From Nitrospirota bacterium (lineage in GTDB: Bacteria; Nitrospinota; Nitrospinia; SZUA-224), in contig QIDP01000163.1 of NCBI GenBank assembly GCA_003229375.1, forward strand, positions 1 to 35,372: DNA of 35,372 bases, written 5' to 3'. The translations under genes and the position numbers were made by a program. Below, one piece after another: positions 25,064 to 33,379 of this stretch. The notes under the pieces were generated by a model, which saw only the letters and a program-made list of their open reading frames with translations, was not told the DNA's origin and did no database searches. Positions within the stretch are counted from its first letter, which is position 1. The number at the start of each line of letters is the position of its first letter.

Positions 25064-26434
25064 ATGTTGGTGAAGAAAATATCTGCATGGGTGATGCTTG
25101 CATTCTATCTTCTGCTTTTTCCCTTTGAAAATGAAAGTCCTTATGCCAGGGAGGTCAATTCTTCAACAGAGGTGTTACTGACACTGGAGGAGTGCATAAA
25201 GAGAGCTCTAATAGCAAGCCCAGAGATTAAAGAAAAGGAATATGATTTAGAGATAGCAAGGGCAAAGCTGAGGGAGGTAAATGCAAACCGTTTCCCTAAA
25301 CTGACATTCATCGGTATGGTGGGACCGGTTCAAAGGGCGCGGGGTGATCATATCTATTCACCGGATCAGGTCACTGAAGTTAATGGATTGTCAGATTTTG
25401 AGAAAATAGATGTTAATATGATTCAACCCTTATATACCTTTGGAAAGATCAGCAGCGGTCTCAAGGCCGCTGCCCATGGTATCAATGTAAAGAAGGCGAT
25501 GGTGACACAAAAGGCAACAGATATTGTGTTAAAGATAAAGGAGTATTACTATGGCCTGCTTTTGGCAAGGGAGATCAGAAGGATTGTTATGAATGTCAAG
25601 CAGGATCTTGATACTGCTCAAGATAAGATCAATGATCTCCTGAAAAGGGATTCTGAAAATGTGGATGAGGCTGATCTGCACAAACTGAATACCTATTATG
25701 GCGAGATGGAAAGACATCTGCAAGAGGTTGAAAAATCCATAAAGCTTGCCCATAGCGCCTTGAAGATGTATGTAGGTATAACCGGGGATATAGATTTTGA
25801 TATAGCCTCGGCCACCTTGAAACAGGTTGATAAGGAGACAGGGGATCTTAGTTTACATATAGAAAAGGCAAAAAAGATGAGGCCGGAATTTACCCAGATA
25901 AAGGAAGGGCTCCTTGCCCGTGAATCACTTGTCAAGGTGGCAAGGAGCGATTATTACCCCTCTATATTCCTTGGGGGTCTCTTTTCTTATGCCCAGGCCA
26001 GTGAAAGGACAAGGATCAAGAATCCTTTTATCACTGATGAGTTTAATCATTTGTATGCCGGCGTGGTTGTCGGGGCTAAATGGGATATTGATTTTGGAAT
26101 AACAAAGGCAAAGGTAGAGACTGCCTATGCCGAGAAACTCAAGCTTGCGAAGACTAGAGAATTTGCTGAAGCAGGTATACCATTACAGGTGAAAAAGGCA
26201 TATCTGGAGGCTGAGGAGGCAAAGAACAATATCATATCCACCAAGAAATCATATAAGGCAGCCAGGAAATGGCTGGTAATTGCTGTAGCAAATTTTGACA
26301 TGGGTATCGGGCCTGCAAAAGAGATATTCGAGGCACTTGCAGCACATGCAAAGATGAAAGTAGAGCATTTCAAATCAATTTATAATTACAATATAGCCCT
26401 GGCAAATCTATCTCATGCAACAGGGGAAAAATAA
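25064..26434 (+). CDS. TolC-family outer-membrane channel
   Basis: 456 aa with GGGAGG upstream of the ATG. The signal peptide is about residues 1-28. The mature part has the two-fold repeated OEP architecture: LTLEECIKRALIASPEIKEKEYDLEIARAKLREV at the start, long heptad-rich helices around 160-240 and 350-450, and a first beta segment near QPLYTFGKISSGLKAAAHG. The mature C-terminal half repeats the pattern (YAGVVVGAKWDIDFGITKAKVETAYAEKLK). It forms a trimeric channel through the outer membrane and periplasm in type I secretion and efflux. Its place between mlaD and mlaC suggests a lipid-export or maintenance role; no adaptor protein is encoded nearby. Confidence 0.88.
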   Translation: MLVKKISAWVMLAFYLLLFPFENESPYAREVNSSTEVLLTLEECIKRALIASPEIKEKEYDLEIARAKLREVNANRFPKLTFIGMVGPVQRARGDHIYSPDQVTEVNGLSDFEKIDVNMIQPLYTFGKISSGLKAAAHGINVKKAMVTQKATDIVLKIKEYYYGLLLAREIRRIVMNVKQDLDTAQDKINDLLKRDSENVDEADLHKLNTYYGEMERHLQEVEKSIKLAHSALKMYVGITGDIDFDIASATLKQVDKETGDLSLHIEKAKKMRPEFTQIKEGLLARESLVKVARSDYYPSIFLGGLFSYAQASERTRIKNPFITDEFNHLYAGVVVGAKWDIDFGITKAKVETAYAEKLKLAKTREFAEAGIPLQVKKAYLEAEEAKNNIISTKKSYKAARKWLVIAVANFDMGIGPAKEIFEALAAHAKMKVEHFKSIYNYNIALANLSHATGEK

Positions 26435-26440
26435 TGATAG

Positions 26441-26573
26441 ATTTTCAGATAATAAATTACACAAGGATAGAAGGAGAAATTCGGGTAGAGGCAGGTTTTA
26501 CGCCTGCCCTTACTGAGTAGCACATCGTCGAGGATTTCGACTGATAACGCAGTGTAATTTGTTATCTGGAAAT
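26441..26573. repeat. 133-bp inverted-repeat (MITE-like) element between the TolC-like gene and mlaC
   Basis: Terminal arms 26441-26462 and 26552-26573 are complementary at 20 of 22 positions. Inside are two further hairpins: GGCAGG/CCTGCC around 26490-26508, and GTCG/CGAC around 26527-26541, giving a cloverleaf-like layout. There is no open frame. The element begins seven bases after the TolC-like stop and ends just before the mlaC ribosome-binding site, so it would be transcribed within the operon. Confidence 0.75.
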
Positions 26574-26590
26574 ATAGAGGAGATAAGAAA

Positions 26591-27211
26591 ATGAAGATGA
26601 CAAAGAAAGGAGGAGTTATTATATTTATAGTGGCACTCCTCCATACTGTAAACATATGTAAGGTATTCCCTTCTGAGGTAACAGAGGGATTGAAGAGAAC
26701 TATCTCTAAGGTGATTGAGATCGTATCGAATAAGGATCTTAAACAGCCGGACAAAAAGGAAGAGAGACGTAAACTCCTAAGAGAGGCAATGAAGGAGAGA
26801 TTCGATTTTGAAGAGATGTCTAAGAGATCCCTTGCCAGGCATTGGAGAAAGAGGACACCGGAAGAGAAAAAGGAGTTTGTAGAGATATTCAGTAAGTTGC
26901 TGGAGAATTCTTATATCGATAAGATCGAATCATACAAAGATGAAAAAGTGGTTTATGCCAATGAATCTGTAGAAGGGAATTATGCGATTGTCAGGACAAA
27001 TATCACAAGAAAGGAGTATGATGATATCCCTATTGATTATAAATTGATAAAAAATGGGAATAAATGGATGGTCTACGACTTTGCAGTAGAGGGGGTAAGC
27101 ATGATAAACAACTATCGATCACAGTTCAATAAAATAATAAGGGGCTCTTCTTATGAGGAGCTGGCAAAAAAGATGAGGATAAAAATAGAGGATATATCCT
27201 TAGAGGAGTAA
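26591..27211 (+). CDS. mlaC: MlaC-type periplasmic phospholipid shuttle (Ttg2D family)
   Basis: 206 aa, with GAGGAGA before the ATG. It has a signal peptide of about 28 residues. The mature domain carries the family pattern FDFEEMSKRSLARHWRK and TPEEKKEFVEIFSKLLENSY, then YDDIPIDYKLIKNGNKWMVYDFAVEGVSMINNYRSQFNKII. MlaC carries phospholipid between the outer-membrane and inner-membrane parts of the Mla system. The Lys/Arg-rich character suggests a basic pI. Its TAA overlaps the first possible ATG of motA, which is an uncommon neighbour. Confidence 0.93.
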   Translation: MKMTKKGGVIIFIVALLHTVNICKVFPSEVTEGLKRTISKVIEIVSNKDLKQPDKKEERRKLLREAMKERFDFEEMSKRSLARHWRKRTPEEKKEFVEIFSKLLENSYIDKIESYKDEKVVYANESVEGNYAIVRTNITRKEYDDIPIDYKLIKNGNKWMVYDFAVEGVSMINNYRSQFNKIIRGSSYEELAKKMRIKIEDISLEE

Positions 27212-27216
27212 TGCCA

Positions 27217-27978
27217 ATGGACATAGGAACTATAGGAGGAATTCTCTTAGGCCTTGGGTTGATATTTACTTCACTTGCCATGGGTGAATCAGGAATATCT
27301 GCCTTTTTTAATGTACCGGGTATTTTTATAGTCTTTGGAGGGACAATCGCTGCAACCTTTATAATGTTCCCGATGAACTCTGTGCTTAAGACGTTTAAAG
27401 TGGCAATGAATGCCTTTTCAGTAAAGCTGAAGTCTCCTCAAGACATTATAAATAGATTTGTAGACCTTGCGGCAAAGGTTCGCAAGGATAGTGTTCTGGC
27501 ACTGGAAAAGGAACAATTTGAGGATAAATTCTTAAGTAAGGGAATAAGACTTATGATAGATGGAAGTAAGACAGGCACTATAAGAAATATATTGACTACC
27601 GAACTGTCACTTCTGAAGGAAAGGCATGGTACGGGGCAGGAAATATTTGAACAGATGGGGGCTCTTGCCCCTGCATTTGGCATGATAGGTACCCTTATCG
27701 GTCTGGTTCAAATGTTGAGGACACTCTCAGAACCATCAGCTATAGGCCCTGCTATGGCTGTAGCCCTTCTTACTACCTTCTATGGAGCTGTAGTGGCAAA
27801 TCTGTTATTTATACCTATTGCCAAGAAACTGGAGCAGCGATCAAAGGAGGAATCCCTTGTCAAGGAATTGATAATTGAAGGAATAATGTCCTTATCCAAT
27901 CAGGATAATCCAATGATTGTTAAAGACAAATTAGAGATATTTCTCGCTCCAAATCTGAGATCTGAGAAAAACGAGTAA
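27217..27978 (+). CDS. motA: Flagellar motor stator protein MotA
   Basis: 253 aa from the ATG at 27217, nine bases after AGGAG; an in-frame ATG at 27211 is only three bases from it. The protein has four hydrophobic spans: two near the N-terminus (IGGILLGLGLIFTSLAMG and VPGIFIVFGGTIAATFIMF), and two in the C-terminal half (GALAPAFGMIGTLIGLVQML and GPAMAVALLTTFYGAVVANLLF). The pattern with the conserved Pro residues is that of MotA/PomA. It forms the ion-channel stator with MotB in the inner membrane. The ion (H+ or Na+) cannot be told from this sequence. No other flagellar gene is in the window. Confidence 0.94.
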   Translation: MDIGTIGGILLGLGLIFTSLAMGESGISAFFNVPGIFIVFGGTIAATFIMFPMNSVLKTFKVAMNAFSVKLKSPQDIINRFVDLAAKVRKDSVLALEKEQFEDKFLSKGIRLMIDGSKTGTIRNILTTELSLLKERHGTGQEIFEQMGALAPAFGMIGTLIGLVQMLRTLSEPSAIGPAMAVALLTTFYGAVVANLLFIPIAKKLEQRSKEESLVKELIIEGIMSLSNQDNPMIVKDKLEIFLAPNLRSEKNE

Positions 27979-28084
27979 TAAGTAAGTGCCGAAAGTTAAC
28001 TAAAGTTAAAAGATTATTTTATTAAGTTTAGCTCCTTTTAGGCACTTCTCTTAGGGGAACCAGAAGGTGCCGGAGAGAACAAAA

Positions 28085-28861
28085 ATGACAAAAGAAAAGG
28101 TTGTTGTTGAAAAGCCAGAGGAGGAAGAGGAGATAAAAAGGCCTGCCATGATCAATGGCGCCAAAAAGAGTCCATCAGGAGCACCGGCGTGGGTAGTAAC
28201 ATTTGCTGATCTCTCTACATTGATGTTGACCTTCTTTGTCCTCCTCCTCTCCTTTGCAAATATGGATATCGTAAAGTTTCGGGATATGTTAGGATCGGTT
28301 CAACAGGCATTCGGGGTCCAGACCAAGACAAGGGGTGAGTATCAGGCAACACTGAAGGGGCCATCTGCCGGGGCAGAGGTAGCAACAAGTACCGCAAAAG
28401 TAAAGGAAAAAAAGAAAAAGGAAGAAATAGCCGATGAGCTCAGAGATGTAGCAGCTAAGACAGGTTTGAGAGAAAGTATCAAGATTATAACAGAATCTAA
28501 TGGGGTAAGGATAAGGGTAAAAGGACAAACATTCTTTGGTGCAGGTTCAGCAGAATTAAAGAATGAGGCATTACCATTGCTGGATGGTATAGTTAAACTT
28601 ATGAAGGAGGCGCCCCTTCATCTCTCTGTTGAGGGTCATACAGATAATATCCCTATATCTACTGATCGCTTTCCTTCAAACTGGGAGCTTTCAGCGGTTA
28701 GGGCAACTACTGTCCTTAGATATATCATGGAGGGGGGGTCTATACCACAGGAGAGATTGATGGCTATAGGCTTTGCAGATAATAAACCATTAGGACCAAA
28801 TAATACCCCTGAGAATAGGGCAAAAAACAGGAGGGTTGAGTTTCTCTTTACAAAAAAATAG
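28085..28861 (+). CDS. motB: Flagellar motor stator protein MotB
   Basis: 258 aa from the ATG at 28085, with GGAGAG eight bases upstream; an in-frame GTG at 28067 is a weaker start. A Glu/Lys-rich cytoplasmic N-terminus is followed by the membrane helix PAWVVTFADLSTLMLTFFVL, which contains the ion-carrying Asp42. Residues about 150-258 are an OmpA-like peptidoglycan-binding domain (VEGHTDNIPI, NWELSAVRA, GFADNKPLGPN and RVEF). The spacer from motA (27979-28084) contains an inverted repeat, AAGTGCC/GGCACTT (27984-27990 with 28041-28047), which may modulate the MotA to MotB ratio. Confidence 0.95.
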   Translation: MTKEKVVVEKPEEEEEIKRPAMINGAKKSPSGAPAWVVTFADLSTLMLTFFVLLLSFANMDIVKFRDMLGSVQQAFGVQTKTRGEYQATLKGPSAGAEVATSTAKVKEKKKKEEIADELRDVAAKTGLRESIKIITESNGVRIRVKGQTFFGAGSAELKNEALPLLDGIVKLMKEAPLHLSVEGHTDNIPISTDRFPSNWELSAVRATTVLRYIMEGGSIPQERLMAIGFADNKPLGPNNTPENRAKNRRVEFLFTKK

Positions 28862-28988
28862 GGTAACTACTCAGGTGGATAGTCTATAGGTATTTAGCTG
28901 AATAGTGAGGAAAAAATATGCGGGATAATACAAAGCTCAGAGCGGAGTCTTGCGCAGTCCTAACAGACTACAGTCTAAACAACCTGAT

Positions 28989-29630
28989 TTATTGTTGTCC
29001 AAGTTTTCCTAACTCTTCGATGGAGAGGATAATCTCGTCTTTCTCCTCCTTCCTGTGAATCGTATTTAATTTCTTTACTTCCTCTATATTAAAGGAGATA
29101 TCTCTATCTTCCCTTTGCCATCTATCCTCTTCATCCCTCTTATGCGGCAGGATAAAATCATCACTACTATTTTTAATACCATCGGGTCCCAATGAGATAA
29201 TAGTAAAGTCGTACGATTTATCCGAATCAGCTATCTCAAATCTGATCTCATTGCCCCATGCATCAAGGGGACGCTTTATCTCATAGCCTGTAGGGTAAGA
29301 TCCCTTTTTCTCCTTATATGAGATGAGTATATTTTCTAGCTTAATCATCTGCCTCGAGGTCCATGATTTGAGTAATGTCCCCGGTGAATATCCTCCTGGC
29401 TCAAGTTTCTTTTTGATCCTCTCCAGTACCTCTGTACCTGAATACTTTTTCGCTATATTATCGTATATCCTGAATACTTCTATCTCTTTTCCTAGTTTAT
29501 CCAGCCTCCCGGCCTCATTATAAAGCGCCTCTGCTTCTGCCTCCCTTTTCTTCCCTGCCTCCTCTTTGTCTTCACAACCTGAATAGGATACAATTGATAT
29601 ACTTAATAATATAATAATAAATATTCTCAT
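28989..29630 (-). CDS. Lipoprotein with a GspG-like C-terminal domain
   Basis: 213 aa. The signal peptide ends in a lipobox (SYSGC, lipidated Cys19). A helical Glu/Lys-rich part (about 20-90) contains a tetratricopeptide-like segment (ALYNEAGRLDKLGKEIEVFRIYDNI). Residues about 95-155 match the calcium-binding C-terminal part of type II secretion major pseudopilins: SYPTGYEIKRPLDAWGNEIRF then YDFTIISLGPDGIKNSSDDF. The N-terminal type IV pilin cleavage site and helix of GspG are missing, so it is not a pseudopilin. Function unknown. It is convergent with motB and divergent from dksA; the 127-base gap 28862-28988 holds only a small palindrome (AGACTACAGTCT, 28965-28976). Confidence 0.75.
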   Translation of the reverse strand: MRIFIIILLSISIVSYSGCEDKEEAGKKREAEAEALYNEAGRLDKLGKEIEVFRIYDNIAKKYSGTEVLERIKKKLEPGGYSPGTLLKSWTSRQMIKLENILISYKEKKGSYPTGYEIKRPLDAWGNEIRFEIADSDKSYDFTIISLGPDGIKNSSDDFILPHKRDEEDRWQREDRDISFNIEEVKKLNTIHRKEEKDEIILSIEELGKLGQQ

Positions 29631-29706
29631 AACCCCGCCTCTTAATCTCTTATATAGCTCCTTAAACTCAATATAAGTGTTCAGAACAGATTGTCAAATT
29701 TTATAC

Positions 29707-29735
29707 TTGACATATCCCCTTATTGGCGTTAAATT
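29707..29735 (+). promoter_or_regulatory. Sigma-70 promoter of the DksA/TraR gene
   Basis: TTGACA (29707-29712), a 17-base spacer and TAAATT (29730-29735). Transcription would start near 29742. The short palindrome GGATGAGTCATCC follows in the leader, around 29754-29766. Confidence 0.65.
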
Positions 29736-29800
29736 AATGTATTAGTTTATGAGGGGATGAGTCATCCTCATTTACCCATAATATTAAGAGGTAATAAAGA

Positions 29801-30163
29801 ATGGAAAATAGTCAACTAGATTTCTTTAAGAAGGATCTGTTAAAAAGGAGGCGGGAACTTCTTGAGGATGCAAATAAGACCTTAAATGATGGTCTGCACG
29901 TTCGGAAAGAGGAACTCCCCGACACAGTGGATCGCTCATCATCTGAGTCTGACCGTAACTTTATGCTGAAGTTGAGGGAGAGAGAGAGGAAATTGATAAA
30001 GAAAATAGATGAGGCGCTTCAAAGGATAGAGAATAAGACCTTTGGAATATGCGAAAAGTGTGAAGAGGAGATAGGAGAGAAGAGATTAATTGTCCGTCCT
30101 GTAGCAACTCTATGTATAGAGTGTAAAGAGGAACAGGAGAGAGAAGAAAAGCTATCAGTTTAG
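29801..30163 (+). CDS. dksA: DksA/TraR-family zinc-finger transcription factor
   Basis: 120 aa, with AGAGG about 10 bases upstream of the ATG. A coiled-coil helical hairpin (about 5-75) carries acidic residues in the tip region (LPDTVDRSSSESD). A C4 zinc finger follows with C84, C87, C105 and C108 (FGICEKC...TLCIEC). These are the hallmarks of DksA, which binds the secondary channel of RNA polymerase and works with ppGpp to reset rRNA and amino-acid promoters. The protein is shorter than E. coli DksA (151 aa) and is typical of the shorter DksA-like members. It is a single-gene unit. Confidence 0.88.
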   Translation: MENSQLDFFKKDLLKRRRELLEDANKTLNDGLHVRKEELPDTVDRSSSESDRNFMLKLRERERKLIKKIDEALQRIENKTFGICEKCEEEIGEKRLIVRPVATLCIECKEEQEREEKLSV

Positions 30164-30167
30164 ATTT

Positions 30168-30815
30168 CTATGCCTTACCATTATTCTTCAATTGTCTGTA
30201 ATTATTAAAGACCTTTTCAGAATATCTATGGGAGAGAGATTTCCCTTTATTCAGTATTCTGGTAACCCTTGCAGGACCTCTGTTGTATGCCTCTAGTGCC
30301 AATCCAAGATCATCAAACCTCCGGACAAGTTTTGAGAGGTAATGTGTTCCCAGTGTTATGTTAAGATGGGGAGTATGAAGTGTTTTCTTTCCTTCCCACT
30401 CAACATTAGTTTCCCGGGCAACCTCTCTGCCGGTCGGCAGAAGTATCTGCATAAGCCCCCTTGCTCCGGCAGTGGAGATAGCCCCATTATAAAAGGAGCT
30501 TTCTGTCTTAATTATCGCTGCTAAGAATAAAGGGTCATAGCCATATTTTATCCCTTGACTGTATATGACATCAGCAAGATGTTCCCTCTCATTAGGCGTG
30601 AGGCCGGTTCTGTAACTATCTATTATATTACGAATCTGGAGCTTGATATCTAATTCCCCGGATATCAACTTCTCTTCAAAATATTCCTCTTCCAGTTTCC
30701 TGATCTCCCGGTCTTTTTCTGCCAGGAAATAAAAAGAGGTATAGGTTTGGCATAGAAAGATTAATACAAGAGAGATGTTTAATATTATGCTTATTCCGGT
30801 TGTAAATCCTATCAT
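30168..30815 (-). CDS. Membrane-anchored lytic transglycosylase (SLT domain)
   Basis: 215 aa from the ATG at 30815, which has AGGTGA nine bases upstream. A farther in-frame ATG (30887) lies at or ahead of the predicted transcription start. One membrane helix near the N-terminus is followed by a short coiled coil (AEKDREIRKLEEEYFEEKL). The C-terminal 130 residues are the SLT/goose-lysozyme fold: IKTESSFYNGAISTAGARGLMQIL (catalytic Glu in ESSF), LNITLGTHYLSKLVRRFDD and ALEAYNRGPARV. It cleaves peptidoglycan to 1,6-anhydro products in the periplasm. It is like the MltC/Slt70 catalytic family but lacks their accessory domains. Confidence 0.88.
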   Translation of the reverse strand: MIGFTTGISIILNISLVLIFLCQTYTSFYFLAEKDREIRKLEEEYFEEKLISGELDIKLQIRNIIDSYRTGLTPNEREHLADVIYSQGIKYGYDPLFLAAIIKTESSFYNGAISTAGARGLMQILLPTGREVARETNVEWEGKKTLHTPHLNITLGTHYLSKLVRRFDDLGLALEAYNRGPARVTRILNKGKSLSHRYSEKVFNNYRQLKNNGKA

Positions 30816-30890
30816 ATTTCTGTTCACCTGAAAATACCATTTTATGCCGACTTGTCGACATGAGTATTTCCTCAAGAATGAATGCATATT

Positions 30891-30899
30891 ATTATATCA
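30891..30899 (-). promoter_or_regulatory. Extended -10 promoter of the transglycosylase gene
   Basis: On the minus strand TGATATAAT fits TGn-TATAAT, with no good -35. It predicts transcription from about 30884, which places the 30887 ATG outside the message and supports the start at 30815. Confidence 0.5.
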
Positions 30900-31193
30900 G
30901 AATTTGAAAAGAAAAATCTATACATTTTCATATTCAATATTTGTGCCGTTTAATCCTCTGAAATCATTTTTTTCGAAAAACATATAACCAATTGAAAAAT
31001 AATGAATAAAGGTAGTATACAAGCCTCAAGCTTGTATTACAATACAGATAGGCCGGGGGTTACAACATCTCTTATGTGCCAAATGGGATAAAGGGATTAG
31101 AAGATTCAAACACCTTCGGGAAGTAATAACATAAATTACAATAAGTTATGATTTAATACCGAATAAGCACAAGAAATCCTGTTTGGGCGAGCC
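30900..31193. other. AT-rich intergenic region between the transglycosylase and gatB genes
   Basis: No supported gene. It contains a short dyad, ATACAAG/CTTGTAT, around 31016-31040. At the gatB end, GTTTAGGGCTCGCCCAAAC (read on the minus strand) overlaps the gatB stop codon and may be a weak terminator, without a good T-tract. Confidence 0.5.
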
Positions 31194-32639
31194 CTAAACA
31201 TTACAATCCAACCTATCCTTCAAAAACTTGTTGACCAGCGCCGGATTTGCCTTTCCCTTACTTGCCTTCATCACCTCTCCAATAAAGTAACCAAAGAGTT
31301 TAGTCTTCCCTTTCTGATAGGCTTCCACCATATCGGGATTCTCTTCTATCACCCGATCTACAAATATGAGTAATTCCCCCTCATCAGATATCTGAACCAA
31401 TCCCTTCTCCTTCACAACCTCATCAGGCATCTTTCCTGATCTGTACATCTCCTCGAATACAATTTTGGCTATCTTACCGCTAATTCTCCCGTCCTCTATC
31501 ATCCTCAGCATCCCTGTCAGATGCCCGGGGGTAATAGGACATTCGCTGATCCCTCTTTCATCATCCTTTAATTCCCTTAATATGTCCCCCATCACCCAAT
31601 TACTTATGATTTTAGGGTTAGGGAATAATCTTACACACGCCTCATAATAGTCTGCCAGGGATCTGGAAGAGGTCAGCACCCCTGCATCATACTCCGGGAT
31701 TCCGTATTCCCTCACAAAACGTTCCTTCTTTGCATCCGGGAGTTCAGGGAGTTTACTTCTGACATCCTCGATCCAATCTTCACTTATTACGGTTGGAACG
31801 AGATCCGGTTCAGGAAAATATCTATAATCATGTGCCTCCTCCTTGCTCCTCATGGATATGGTTCTCTCACTATTCACATCCCAGAGCCTTGTCTCTTGAA
31901 CAATCTCTTCCCCTTTCTCAAGGGTCTGAACCTGTCTCTTTATCTCATACTCCAATGCCCTCTGGACATTCTTGAAGGAATTCATGTTCTTTAACTCTGC
32001 CTTTACCCCGAATTCCCTTCTCCCTTCGGGTCTAACAGATATGTTTGCATCACAACGGAGGTTTCCCTCCTCCATATTACAGTCACATACCTCGATATAT
32101 TCCAGAATGGCCTTCAGCTTCAATAGATACTCCCGTGCCTCCTCCGGCGCACGGATATCAGGTTCGCTTACAATCTCCATAAGGGGAACCCCTGTCCTGT
32201 TAAAATCGACATAGCTGCTGTCAGGATGTCCAAGATTCTCACCATGTATAAGCTTCCCTGCATCCTCTTCCATATGGATACGGGTTATCCCTATCCTCTT
32301 TTTCGTTTCATTGGAGCCTATTTCGATATAGCCATCCATTGCAAGAGGGAGTTCATACTGGGATATCTGATACCCCTTGGGGAGATCAGGGTAGAAGTAA
32401 TTCTTTCTGGCGAATCTATTGGATGGGGCGATTCTGCAATTGGTGGCCAATGCAGTCCTTATAGTAAACTCTACAACATCCCTGTTGAGGACAGGCAAGA
32501 CCCCCGGCATACCCAGACAGATAGGACAGGTATGCTGATTCGGCTTTGCACCGAATTGTGTACTGCAAGAACAGAAGATCTTCGACTTTGTGAGCAGTTG
32601 TGTATGTACCTCCAGACCTATTATTGCCTCGTAATCCAT
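31194..32639 (-). CDS. gatB: Asp-tRNA(Asn)/Glu-tRNA(Gln) amidotransferase, subunit B
   Basis: 481 aa, full length, with AGGAGGA before the ATG. It is the tRNA-binding kinase subunit of GatCAB: it phosphorylates misacylated Glu-tRNA(Gln) (or Asp-tRNA(Asn)) for amidation by GatA. Signatures are [35 protein letters not shown] (the zinc ligands are CSC and CPIC), [21 protein letters not shown], and [11 protein letters not shown]. The C-terminal YqeY-like tail ([17 protein letters not shown]) is present. gatA and gatC are not adjacent, so the subunits are scattered in this genome. Confidence 0.97.
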   Translation of the reverse strand: MDYEAIIGLEVHTQLLTKSKIFCSCSTQFGAKPNQHTCPICLGMPGVLPVLNRDVVEFTIRTALATNCRIAPSNRFARKNYFYPDLPKGYQISQYELPLAMDGYIEIGSNETKKRIGITRIHMEEDAGKLIHGENLGHPDSSYVDFNRTGVPLMEIVSEPDIRAPEEAREYLLKLKAILEYIEVCDCNMEEGNLRCDANISVRPEGRREFGVKAELKNMNSFKNVQRALEYEIKRQVQTLEKGEEIVQETRLWDVNSERTISMRSKEEAHDYRYFPEPDLVPTVISEDWIEDVRSKLPELPDAKKERFVREYGIPEYDAGVLTSSRSLADYYEACVRLFPNPKIISNWVMGDILRELKDDERGISECPITPGHLTGMLRMIEDGRISGKIAKIVFEEMYRSGKMPDEVVKEKGLVQISDEGELLIFVDRVIEENPDMVEAYQKGKTKLFGYFIGEVMKASKGKANPALVNKFLKDRLDCNV

Positions 32640-32689
32640 AATTTCCTCCTATTTGTTAATTTCCCATGAAAATCCCCTTTCACTCTCTC

Positions 32690-32720
32690 GCACGGACAAA
32701 CAAGTTTGTCCATGCCACCC
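32690..32720. repeat. REP-like palindrome, copy 2, in the gatB upstream region
   Basis: GCACGGACAAAC (32690-32701) and GTTTGTCCATGC (32704-32715) form an 11 of 12 bp stem. Read on the minus strand it begins GGGTGGCATGGACAAACTT, the same as copy 1 at 159. The rest of the gap 32640-32902 holds no supported gene. One segment (32788-32815) resembles 30844-30871 at about 22 of 28 positions. Confidence 0.75.
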
Positions 32721-32902
32721 CCTACATTCATCTATTCCCCTAACCGCAGTACTGCAACACCGTAGCACTGTTTTTCATTCCCCTTTGTGCCGACTCCTCA
32801 GCATGGGTGTTTCCTTTATTATAAAGGGTTTTGAGGTTGGTTACACCACTTTTTTTGCCTTTTCTCTAATCTCCCATACCTATAAATAAAATTCAAAAAC
32901 TA

Positions 32903-32931
32903 TTGACATTAACTATTATAGTCTTTAGAGT
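32903..32931 (+). promoter_or_regulatory. Promoter of the 97-aa gene
   Basis: TTGACA (32903-32908), a 17-base spacer and TAGAGT (32926-32931). The -35 is consensus and the -10 is weak. The start would be near 32938, 33 bases before the TTG start codon. Confidence 0.5.
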
Positions 32932-32970
32932 TAGAGATGGTGAAATTTTAATTAGAATAAGGGCCTGGTT

Positions 32971-33264
32971 TTGCTAAATTTAAAGAATAAACAACATATT
33001 TTATTCAGATATTTTAGTTTAATAGTTGTGTTGTATATATCTTTTGCATCGTATTCATGTGCTTCATTTAAGCAGCTTAATCCTAACAATACAAAAAATG
33101 ATGTCACATTGAAATATCAAAAAGACCTTTACGGTAATTCCATAAAAACTGAAAAGGGATTATCTCTATCAGAGAAGGCCGGTGCCGTATTAATAGGAAC
33201 GATTATGGTTATATCCAGCCTGGCTTCTATTGCACTGCCTATTCTCTTTTTGGTTGGTCTTTAA
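32971..33264 (+). CDS. Small exported membrane protein or lipoprotein, TTG start, hypothetical
   Basis: 97 aa. There is no ATG near the front of the frame; a TTG at 32971 downstream of a plausible promoter is the best start, with only a weak GGG-containing site upstream. Residues 1-29 form a signal sequence with Cys30 (FASYSC), which fits a lipobox imperfectly. The middle is polar. Residues about 68-96 are a hydrophobic hairpin or single helix (AGAVLIGTIMVISSLASIALPILFLVGL). I do not recognise the family. It precedes the TerB/DnaJ gene by 115 bases. Confidence 0.55.
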   Translation: MLNLKNKQHILFRYFSLIVVLYISFASYSCASFKQLNPNNTKNDVTLKYQKDLYGNSIKTEKGLSLSEKAGAVLIGTIMVISSLASIALPILFLVGL

Positions 33265-33379
33265 GGGACTGTAAAGTAATAACCGGCATAGAAGAAGTTT
33301 AGCTATAAGATATAGCTAAGAAAAATTTAAATTTGTTATATGGAAATTTATAACGGCTAAACACTTACGGGGAGGGGAT

